From Dromiciops gliroides (taxonomy: Eukaryota > Chordata > Mammalia > Microbiotheria > Microbiotheriidae), in assembly GCF_019393635.1 (NCBI RefSeq), contig NC_057862.1, positions 416,499,669 to 416,563,668 on the forward strand: a stretch of 64,000 nucleotides of DNA. Direction: 5' to 3'. The translations under genes and the position numbers were made by a program. This document shows, in pieces, positions 29,201 to 41,200 of the stretch (the first letter of the stretch is position 1; every line of letters begins with the position of its first letter). The notes under the pieces are model-generated. The model had not been told where the DNA came from, did no database searches, and worked only from the letters and a program-made list of their open reading frames with translations.

Positions 29201-32200
29201 TTTTTTTAGTCATGTCTGATTCTTTGTGACCCCATTTGGTTTTGTTTGTTTTGTTTGTTGTTTTTGTTTTTATTTTGCGGGGCAGTGAGGGTTAAGTGAC
29301 TTGCCCAGGGTCACACAGCTAATAAGTGTCACGTGTCTGATGTCGGATTTGAACTCAGGTCCTCCTGAATCCAGGGCTGGTACTTTATCCACTATGCCAC
29401 CCAGCTGCCCCTATTTGAGGTTTTCTTGGCAAAAATAGAGTGGTTTGCTATTTCTTTCTTCAGCACATTTCACAGATGAGAAAACTGAGGCAAACAAGGT
29501 TAAGTGACTTGTCCAGGGTTACAGAGCTAGTAAATGTCTTCCTGACCCCAGGCATAGTGCTTTATCCACTGCACCACCTAGCTGCCCTAATCTTATGGTT
29601 ATATAAACCAAAAATTTAATTCCAGTGTAGGAAATATATTAAGCAGTAATACAACACATTTAGTGAGTCCTTGATATCAAGAGATTTATATAAACCATTG
29701 AAAAGAACTATAGGGACAGCTAGGTGGTGCAGATCTGAGTTCAAATTTGGCCTTAGGCACTTGACACTTACTAGCTGTGTGCATCAAACTATCTAATTTA
29801 AATACTTACACAGTGATCCTAAGGTATCACTAGGTGTGGGCAAGTCACTTAACCCTCATTGCCCTGCAAAAAAGAAAAGAAAAGAACTATAAAATTACAA
29901 GAGTCATGGACTATTTTATGTAAGGGCAAACTTTTGCTGCCCCTGAGGATATCTACTGTTACTACATTTGTCATAGTAGACTAACTGATCATAACAAAGA
30001 CTAAGTCATTGAGACTTAGTTTTAGTCATATGTGTTATCTATCCTCCAAAAAAGATTTTCTATGGCTTTAAAGGCTTAGTGTTCCTACAAAACTTATTTG
30101 GCTAAATCATTCTCCAAAAATTCTAGATAAATGAGGTTGGCTTAAAAATAGACTATCTCAGTAATTCTTGTTAAGTATACTGAGGTCATTAACAGGCATA
30201 GTTTACACTTTCTTGAATTTTTAAATTTATACTTATTATACTTTATTAATTTTTTTATTTCTTCAGGTAGTGGAAAGTAGTTCAATATTTTGCTTGAAAA
30301 TGCACACAGAAATTGCTGCTAATTTTAAAAATGTATTAGAGCAATGGAAAAAGAAGTTAAGTCTCGGCTCTCATATTGTATTAGGTAAGTCCTGTTTTTA
30401 TTTGTAAAAAGTGCTAGGATAAAGAGAACCATATCTCTATGCTTTTATGAAGCAATTTTATCCTATCTTCAAAATATGTGAAGTTCTTGATTATAACAAG
30501 TTTCTAAAGTGAAGGGCTATTTTTACAAATGGCCTGGTCCAGAAACAAATTAGAACTTTGTGAAGCCTTCAAATGTTGTGATCCAATAAATCAGGGGTTC
30601 TTAACCTAGGATCCATGGATACTTAAAGTATCCCATGAATAGATTTCAGGGGCTCCGTGACCTTGGATGGGGGCGGATTACATATTTATTTTAATGTAAT
30701 AGATTTGCTTTGTAGAGCTGATTTCCTGCTGCCTACAAACATACCCATATCTCCCCCATCCTCAGAAAAACTTCACTTGATCTGTCTATCCCTACTACCT
30801 GTCATCCTATATCTCATCTCCTTTGTGGCTAAACTCCTTGAGAAGGCTGTCTATGATAGGGGCCTCCACTTCTTTTCGTTTTACTCTCTTCTTATTTCTT
30901 TGCAGTCTGGCTTCTGGTGTTCTTCCCAGAGTTACTAGCAATCTCTTAATTTCCAAATCTAGTGGCTTTTTCTCATTCCTCATCTTTGACCTCTTTGTAA
31001 ACCTTTGAAAGTTCATTCACTCACTACTCTATAGTTTTCATGACATTTCTTGCTCTTTCCTGGTTCTCCTTCCACTCTCTGACTGCCTCCTTCTCTGTCT
31101 CAATTTGCTGGATCTTCATCCAGGTCTCAGTTGTTCACCATGGATGTCTCACAGGACTCTGTTCTTGGCCTTCTCTTTTTTCTCTGTACTATTTCATCTG
31201 GTGATTTCAGCAGCTCCAGTGGTTTCAATTTTCACCTACAGTTTTACATCTCCAGCTGCCTAATAGACATCTTAAATTCAACATGTCAAGAAGTGAACGA
31301 ATTATCTTCCCCTTCCCCCAAACCTCTCCTTTTCCTAACTTCTCTATTGCTATAGCTATTCTCTATTCTCTATTGCTCCATCTTCTTAGTCACCCAGATT
31401 CGCAACCTACATGTCATCCTTGACTCCTCTTTCTCACCCCTATATCCAGTCTTTTACCAAGCTTTGTTGGTTCTTACCATCCTTATGTCTTGTATATGCC
31501 TCCTTTTCTCTTCTGATTTCGCTATCACCCTGGTACACTCCCTCATCACTTCACACCTTGACTATTGCTATAATCTGCTGGTTGGTTTCTCTCAGGTCTC
31601 TCTCCACTCCAGTCCATATTCTGTTCAGCTGCCAAATTGATCTTCCTAAATCACAAATCTTATTCAGTTAGGCACATGATCACCTTAAGTATCAAGTAAT
31701 AAATCCTCTGTTGGAATTTTTGAAGCCCTTCATAACCTGGGTCTCTCCTGGCTTTCCAGTCTTCTTACACTTTACTCTCCCATGTGGACTCTGTGATTCT
31801 GTGATGCTGGCCTCCCTGCTCCTCACATAAAACACTACATCTCCTAAATGAATATTTTCGTTGGATGGCCCCCTTGCCTTGAATTCCATGCTCACCCTTG
31901 ACCCTTCAGACTCCTAGTTTCTCTGGTTTCCTCAGCTAATGTCCTACTTTCTGAAAGCAGTCTTTCCCAATCAATCCACCTTAATCTTCATGCCTTCCCT
32001 CTGGAATCTACTTCTAGTTTCTTTTGTATCTGTCTCTTATATCTTCTCTCTACACAGTTGTTTGTATATTGACCCTCCTACTAGATGACCAAGCTCCTTA
32101 AGAGCACGGACTGTATATTTGCCTTGCCTTGTATCCCCAGGGTACAGTGCCTGGCACATAGTTGGTGCTTATTAAATTATAGTTCATTGATTGATTATGT

Positions 32201-35200
32201 TTAATTTATGTATTTAAATAAAAACATTATTATGAGAAGGGGTCTAAAGGTTTTGTCAGAGTTATAAAGACGTCTGGGACACAAGAAAAGGTTACAAACC
32301 ATCCTATAGATGGTTCAGCCATCATTCTAGAGGTTTAGTTTTAGAGAAAAGAAAAACTCCTTTAACATTGAATCCATCAGTGCTATTTATTCTTTAGCTT
32401 AATTTATGGTAAGGTGACTGGCAAATATTATCATTGAAAGTATACACAATCTATACAACTGACAAAATATGATTAGTCTGGACTTGCGATAGGTAGAAGA
32501 AACATTTTAAGACTAAGGGAGATCACATAATTGGTAGAAAAGGAGCAGGGAAACTTGGCCAAAAGAGATTTCTTGGTGTGTGAAAATATGGTGCAAAGGA
32601 TTGTCTTGAAGATTGGGCAGATGTGAACTCTTTTGAAAATCACGTGTTTCTATCATATTTTGTAACTCTTGGCATTTTTTTTTCTTTTCAGTTTTAACTG
32701 ATGACTGCATACCTCCTCTGGCTATAACTGATGCAACTTGTGTGATTCATTTTAGTTTTCCTGGTTCTCCAAAAATTTTTGGAGGGCGTTTATATTGCAT
32801 GTCTGATAATTTCCAAAGTTCAATTGAACAGGTCTGAATCACTTTTAATGTAGTTTTTTTTTGTAGTTTTTAATATTACTATTTACATTTTAAAAATATG
32901 ATGTACTTAAAAACTGTAGGGCAGCACAATTGAGACTGATCCAAATTAAACCTTTCCTTTTCTATCTTGTCTTCCTTAATTTTAAGGGTGCTTCTTCAGA
33001 GCAAGGAAATAAAAAGGCAAAATCTATTTTACTACTGACAGAAAGAAGTGCATGCTGTGCAGTTGGTGTATTGCGTTACTTGGAACGAACAGATGCTAAA
33101 ATACCTCCAGAGTTGTGTGACTTTACTGCAGGTGTTTTGGAAGCCAAGGAAGATAAAAAACTCAGAAGGCCTCTTTGTCATTATCTTAAAGTTTCTGGTT
33201 TTTGCAAGTAAGATAAGGCACATTTTAGCAAAGACTAATTTTTAAAATTATTCTCTGTATATCAAATAGTTACATTCAGGAATGGGATAAGTAACTTTAA
33301 AAGTATAATTATAAAGTTACAGAAAGGATAGTTTTAAATTTAGGTAATTATTTTGTGGCACATGTCAAGACTGATAACCCACAGGGCACCTAGGTGGCAC
33401 AGTGAATAGAGGACCAGTCCTGGAGTTCGAATGACCTGAGCTCAACTCTGGTCTCTGGCACTTACTAGCTGTGTGACCCCCATGTAAATCACTTAACTCT
33501 CATTGCCTGAAAAAAAAGATTAATAATCCACAAAACATTTCTTTCTCTCTCCAAATCAAAAATTATAGACCTGGGAGAGAACAATGAGACCACACAAAGC
33601 ATTTTTTTCTGCACTGTGACTAGAAAATTATTTTTCAGTTCTAGGATCCCTCCCCTTTTACCTGATTATATTAGGAAAGCTTTCATTCATCCTCATATTT
33701 TGAAATATAAATAAGGCTTTTAGGGCTTAAGACAGAGTTTAGAGTCTGAGGAAAAAAAGGTGATACGTTGATTTCAGAGGTATTTGTCACTACTAGTCAT
33801 AATCCATGTTGGAGTACTTGGTTGAATTCTGAAATTCTTGGTTTTTATATGAGAGAGCAGTTGCGGATTGAAGATGGAGATATGTCACAGCTCATTAATG
33901 AATTTCTTTTGCTTTTTGGTTTTGATTTTTATTTATTTTACTTTCTTCTGAACACAAATTGTAAGGAGTTATTTAAAAGGAGCCTTGATTAAGCTAGGTT
34001 GTAATTCAGTTCATTCATAGCACAAATTCTTTTCATAGGGTGGAGACTAGCAAAGCACTTAAATTAGTGCTTAATAGATGTTAGTTTGTTACACTGGGGA
34101 TAATTTAAGATCAAAGTAGTTGATTAAATTTTTAGGTCATCATCATTTCATGAAATAATACTGAGTATTTAAAGGATTTTAGAGACATCCTATTTCATTT
34201 ATCTTTGTCATTATTTTTCAGATGTTTCAATATGTAGAGTATGTAAAGATAACTGTTAGCATTAACGTCTTTGATTTTTGATGCATTGGATAGGTAGTCA
34301 ATTTCTATTTCCATGGAAATACTTTATATTTGTACCTTACAAAACCCTTGCTTTTGTTCATTATTTTATTTGATCCATTCTAACAGAAACCTGTGAAGTA
34401 GACAAGTAGGTACTGTGATACACAGTTTTTAAAGATGGTAAAAAATGAGAGGCTCAGAGGTTAAGGTGATCTGCTCTGGAGTGACAAGGGACTAACTACA
34501 TCTATTCTTCCTATTCTGTATCTTATTAATTTTTGTAGTCACATAGTGACTATGTGCATCATGCCTCTTGAAATCAATGATATAAACAAAGGCATTTTCA
34601 GATTGGTGGCTAATTGGCCTCTCTGCTGGGTTCCAGTGGCCTATTTTGATGTTTGTAGGAGCATAGTGCTGGAGCTGGAAGGACCCTCAGAGGACATCAT
34701 GTCTGTCACCTTCATTTTAAAGATGAGTGATCTGAGGCTTAGGGGGTTTACATGACTTCCCTGAGGTTGCACAAGCAGTAAGCAACTGACTCCAGAGCCA
34801 TTGCTGTTTCCACTGTGTCAGGCTGCCCTTCATCATAATTGTGGGAGAAAAAGCCCCCCAAAAAATCTAAGAAAAATTGTACTAGCTTTTCAACAGAGAT
34901 ATTATTTAGGTACCCATAATAAATAGGAGGGTTGGCTTGGTTTTGGCCTATGGCAGAGAGAAAAGAGATGGGAGGCACAAGGTATTTGGATAACTAATAT
35001 AGCTTTGGGAAACCCAGGGTCAACTCAACTAATAACATTATTACATAGTAATTCTAGCATCGTATATTGGTAATAATGCCAGTTCTTTTGTGGCTATGTG
35101 TTTTGGTCAGCAAATATTTGAATATTCACAAATAGAATGAAGCCATTTTATCCTTCTTATAGATAATTGCAAATTTTCATACTTAAGTAACAGCCTTGCT

Positions 35201-38200
35201 TTTAGATGTTTTAATTTCTTTGCAGGCATCTGACTCAGTTACCTATTTTATATGGTTTTATAACAAATACTTTCTAACCTATATCTGATTGCTTACCACC
35301 TCAGGGAAGGAGGAGGAGAGGGAGGGAACGAAGGATAAAACTTGGAACCCCAAACTATAAATATTAATTTTTGTTACTTAGAAAAGAAAATAAAAATAAA
35401 ATATTACCTTCTCTCACTTGTAATTTCCATTAGTTCTTCCAGGTGGCATTTGCATGCTCGTATAATTAATTAGTTTTGTTCTATATTTGAAGAATATCAT
35501 CTTGGTTTTTTCAGAGATAAAAGGATATGTCCAGATCGACATCATATTAACCCAGAAATAGACATGCCAAGGAAATTATCTGACCAAATTCTCCCAGCAG
35601 CTGGATATGTTAAGGTAAACAACTTCTTTAGGGACAGTTTGGTGGTACAGTTGATAGAGTGCCAAGCTTGGGGTCAGGAAGACTCATCTTTGTGAGTTCA
35701 AATTAGGCTTCAGACACATTAGTTGTGTGACCCTGGGCAAGTCACCTAACCCTGTCTGTGTCAGTTTCCTCATCTGTAAAATAAGCTGGAGAAGGAAATG
35801 GCAAACTGCTCTAATATTTCTGCCAAGAAAGCCCCAAATGGAGTCATAAAGAGTTGGACACAACTAAACAAGAACAACAAAAAGAACTTTGTTTGCCAAT
35901 GATTTATTAAAAAAATCTTTGTTTTTACATGACTTCATTTCCTGATATATCCCTTTTCATCCTAAGCAATTCTCTATCCAACTTGCCATGGCAGGTTTAT
36001 GTCTACAACCTCCTCGAGCCTTCCAAACTTCCTGCTCCCCTTTCTTTTCTTGCTTTCCCCTCTAAGGTTTACCTTGCATCTACCTTTTATGTTATATGTG
36101 CCTGTTAATGTACATCTTACATCCTTTATTAGAATCCGAATCCTCCTTCAGAGCAGGAGTTGTTTTTACTTTTCCTTTGTATCCCTTGGACTTAGCACAG
36201 TGTCTGTCTAGCACATAGTAAACAGTTATTTAATGCTTGTTGATTGCTGATCTGTACTTGAGGTCATCTGGACGATCACTGCATTCTTTTCTAAATGTTT
36301 ATTTGTTTGTTTACCAGACCCGAGATTACATCAGTATAGGGGAAAGTGCTCCTATTGAGGAACTTCTAGTAATGTGTCACTAATCACTCTTGATAATTGG
36401 GTTCAAAATTTTGCAAGAAATTGAATTCAAGTTCACTGGGCTGTAGTTTCAGATTCTGGTTTTTTTCCCCCTTTTAAAAACTGACACATTTGGACTTGTT
36501 CAATTGTTCCCAGGCTTCCCAGTTGTTCACATTCTTATGTTCTTAGTGATCACTGACTGGGGCTCAGACAACTCTTTCAGCTCTGCTGGGTATCAGGATT
36601 TAAGTGACTCACTAGGGGCAGCACATTGGTTTCTTACCCTTTGTTTTAGATATTAATCCACTATTATTCACTTTTTCTGCTGTTTTCAGTATAGAAATGA
36701 CAAAGAAGACCAGAAGTAAGATATGAATTAGTTGGCGTTAACTTAGAATTCACCTTTTCTCTTCTAAACCTTTCAGAATCTCAGAACTGTAGAGTGTGTT
36801 AGACTCTTCCTAGATTTCTTTCTTGTCACACATTTGAGGACATAGCAGTCACTTCTGCCTCTACCTACCTTCCCTTAATTTGGGGGGAGGGGAGAATAAT
36901 AATATTCATGGGACCTTATATATACACGAATGTATTTTAGTAAAAAACATAGAAACAACCTATGTGTCCAGAGTTTAGGGGAATAACTGAACAAACCACA
37001 GTATACCAAAGCAGCAAAATGGAGAAAGACCAAAGAGAATTTTAAATGGAAAGATTAAGAGAAAGGGATGCAGAGCAGAGGCTGAACCAGAATATGTCCA
37101 CTAGCTATGAAAAAGCTCAGCAAATCTGAAAATATGCACAGAAGGGGAGGAGATGAGAAATGTAAAGAAAGAAAGGCAAATAAGCTGTTAGTGCTCTAAC
37201 TGAAGATGTATGGAGCTTCTGGCTTAATATGTGGTTTTATTTTGTTTGAATGGTTAGTGTTTCAATTTATTATGAAGTTTCTAGGTGGCACAGTGGATAG
37301 AGCACTGGCCCTGGATTCAGGAGGACCTGAGTTCAAATCTGGCCTCAGACATTTAACACTTACTAGCTGTGTGACCCTGGGCAAGTCACAACCCCAATTG
37401 CTCCACAAAAAAAAGAATTTAAACAGAAGATGATGGAGGAAAGGCAGTGACTTGCCTGAGGTCTCCCCAAGACCCCTCAAAACAATTCCTGGAGCAGCAG
37501 AACCCACAAAAAGACAAGGTGAAATAATTTTCCAGCCAAAGACGACTTAGAAGGTCTACAAGAAAGGTCTATTCCACCTGGGTGAGAGTGGAGTGCAGTC
37601 TACCTCAGGCTGCACCAGGGCAGACCAGCCACAGAAAACTAGGAGCAGACCTTGGGAGCCTCTGAATCAGCAGCAGAAGCAACTGCTTCTAGAACTCAGT
37701 CCACAGATGGTAAGGGGGTTGAAAAATTGGCCAGAAGGAGATTACGGGGATCTTTTTGTTAGAGCTGAGGCAGGACTCTGTTGTTTTGCCCATACTTAGA
37801 TTCAGGTCACTATCTTGGGTGGCGGTCCCAGGTGGGGTAGGAGCACAAGCACACAAGAGCTTGTAGCCACAGTAGAGCAGGACTCTGTTCATAGTTTCAG
37901 GGCAGAAAAGTAGGCCTGTGGTTGCTTTCAGACCAGAGCACGGTCCAGGAAAATAGTAAACGTGTCTCTCCTTAAATTATACCACCTTGGAAGAACTAAA
38001 AACTTACAAATTCATAGGAGTATCTCTAAAAACGGCTGCACAAACCCCCTGAAGTTTGGGACAGTGTACCTTCCACCTTAGAAGCAGTGCCTCACTTTAA
38101 CAAAGAATTAAAAGTCAAGAAATAGGCTGGGAAAATGAGTAAGCAGAAAAAAATTCTGACCATAGAGAGTTTCCATGGTGACAAGGAAAATCAAAATACA

Positions 38201-41200
38201 CCCTCAGAAGATAAAAAGTCAAAGGTCCTATATCCAAAGCTTCCAAGAAAAATATGACTTGGTCTTAGGCCATAGAATGGATCAAAAAGGACTTTGAAAA
38301 TAAATTAAGAGAGTTAAAGGAAAAAAATGGACAGAGAAATGAGAGTGATTCAAGAAAATCATGAAAAAAGTCAACAGCTTGGTAAAAGAGACAAAAAAAT
38401 ACTGCAGAAAATAACATCTTAAAAAACAGACTAGGCCAAATGGTAAACGAGGTGCAAAAAAGCCAATGAGGAAAAGAATGCCTTGAAAAGCAAAATTGAC
38501 CAAATGGAAAAGGAAATACAAAAAGTCTGAAAAAAAATTCCTTAAAAATTAGGATTGAGCAAATGGAAGCTAATGACTTTATGAGAAATCAAGAAACAAT
38601 AAAGCAAAACCAAAAGAATGAAAAAATAGAAGGCATTGTGAAATATCTCATTAGAAAAACAACTGACCTGGAAAATAGAGCCAGGAGAGATAATTTGAAA
38701 ATTATTGGACTACCTAAAAGCCGTGATAAAAAAAAAAAAAAAGCCTAGATATCATCTTCCAAGAAATTGTCAGGGAAAATTTCCCTGATATTCTAGAACC
38801 AGAAGGTAAAATAGAAATTAAAAGAATTTACCAATTAGCTCCTGAAAGAGATCCCCAAAGGAAAACTCTCAGGAATATTATAGCCAAATTCTAGAGTTCC
38901 TGGGTCAAGGAGAAAATATTGCAAGCAGCCAGAAAGAAACAATTCAAGTATTATGAAGCCACAATCAGGATAACATAAGATTTAGCAGTTTCTACTTTAG
39001 AGGATTGGAGGGCTTGGAGTATGATATTCCAGAGGACAAAGGAACTGGGATTACAACCAAGAATCACCTACCCAGCAAAACTGACTATAATTCTTCAGGG
39101 GGGAAAATGGGAATTCAATGAAAAGAGGACTTGCAGGCATTCTTGATGAAAAGACCTGGGTTGACTATAAAATTTGACTTTCAAATACAAGACTCTAGAG
39201 AAGCATAAACAGGTAAACAGGAAAAAGAAATCATAAGGGATATTTAAAGATTAAACTCTTTACATCCTACGTGGGAAGATGATACTTCTAAATCATAAGA
39301 ACTTTCTCATTATTAGGACAGGTAGATGGAGTATATTTAGACAGCACAGATGTGAGTTGAATATGAAGGAATGGTATCTTTGAAAAACATAAAATTAAGG
39401 TATGAAAGAGGAATGCACTAGTAGAAAGCGAAAGGGAGAGGTGCATTAAAAAAGCAAGGAAAAGCTTATACAGTGGAGAAGAAAGGGGGTGGGGTACTGG
39501 GAAGCGAGTGAACCTTACTCTGATCAGAATTGGCTCAAAGAGGGAATTGTTTTTACATATAATTGGGGAAAAATAAAATTCTAAATAAAACTAAAAAAAT
39601 ATTAAGATGTTTTGCATAATGTGAGTAAAATGTTTCTTTTTAGATGTGCATTAGATGAATCTATAGGTAAAGGTGATGGAAAGGGATTTGGAGCCATAAA
39701 ATCAAAGAATGAATGTCAGCATCAGCAATGAATGTGATCATGGAGGCCATCTAGTTACTGGCCAAGAGTTCCCACTCTGCCCTGTCTCATTTCCATTATT
39801 TCTACCTCCGCACTCAGGTTTCCCATTGTCAGTAAGGATCAGGTAGAGAATAACAGTTCCTGCTCTCATTTCTTTCTTAATTTTGATGGATGAAGTTATA
39901 TACCAAACTTAGAGTTTTTATATCATTAATGGAAGCTTCTCATCTCTATCATGTCATGGCTTTGGCACCAAGCTTGAGGTCTGTTCTTTGAACTCAACTC
40001 AATAAGCATTCATCTGTCAATAAATATAATGTCTGCTGCCTTGTATAAACCCAATAAATCCTGGTTAATTGACTTATTAAAGCAGCTACATTTTGTGTAA
40101 GGCAGTATCAGGTGACAGGGATACACAAAAAGAAAGCTAGCCAGTTGACTGTATCTTCTTTCTGTCCAGGTAGTCTGTGGTCTGTTCCAATGACAGTATC
40201 CTTTCATTTTCTGCTTCTATTGCTGTTTTTCCAAATAGTCTCCATTCTAACTTCTGCTCTGTTTTATCTCCACGTAAGTTTTTTCCTTATATGCATAACT
40301 GTACTCCACTGTCTCTTTTATCCTGTTCTCTCTGTTTAAAATGTAGTTCTGCATAGCCATCCCACTCAGTCTCAGTGAAACCAGGGAGGTCAACTTTAAC
40401 TCTTTACTAGATGTTGAGACCTTTAGTGCTCCTTGCTGTGAATAGGTATCTGAGGCCATAAGATTTCACTGCTGACTTTTGTCATTGTGAATGAAATCAA
40501 TTGGCAGAAATCTTCCAATGAATTTTTTATTGTGAGACAATACAGAGGGTTTTGTTTGTTTTATTCCTTAGTTAAGCTTAAATGCAACAGACTTTCTACA
40601 GTTAAGCAGAGTATATAAAAGTGTTAATTTCTGTATATGATTTAAACTCATACATACATCAATTATTTAGAATTATCCAATTTTCAGAGCAGTTAGGTGG
40701 CACAGTAGATAGAGCACTGGCCCTGAAGTCAGGAGGACCTGAGTTCAAATCTGGCCCCTTAGACACTAGCTGTGTGACCCTGGTCAAATTACTTAACCCT
40801 GATCACCTCAAAAAAAAAAAACCCAAGAATTATCCAATTTTCTAGTTAACAATTTATAGGTTTTTCCTCCATTAAAACCCTATTCAGATGCTTCATTGTG
40901 ACATGCAGATGACCCTGGGCTTTTGAAAAATATCCTAGAAGTTCTAGCAGGTCCTACCAAGCTGGAAAGCCTTCACCTGATAATGGACTCTATGTTTGTC
41001 ATTCAAAGACTAGCCTAGCTACATTCAAAGATGCTTATCATCAGAAGGCTGGCCACCAGGTGATTTTTACATGGAGAGGGGCATCCATGATTTAATGAGG
41101 AACAACTCTTTAAATCATTTACTTAAGGCATAGAGGGATTGTGACTTTAATTGGTAGAGGGAGTGGCCACACAAGGGAAATCTCAGATCTTTTAAAGTAT

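Noticed and set aside
31131-31671. ORFs at 31131-31671 as novel genes
   Set aside because: They fall in the RT and 3' region of an L2 LINE with the [11 protein letters not shown] motif.
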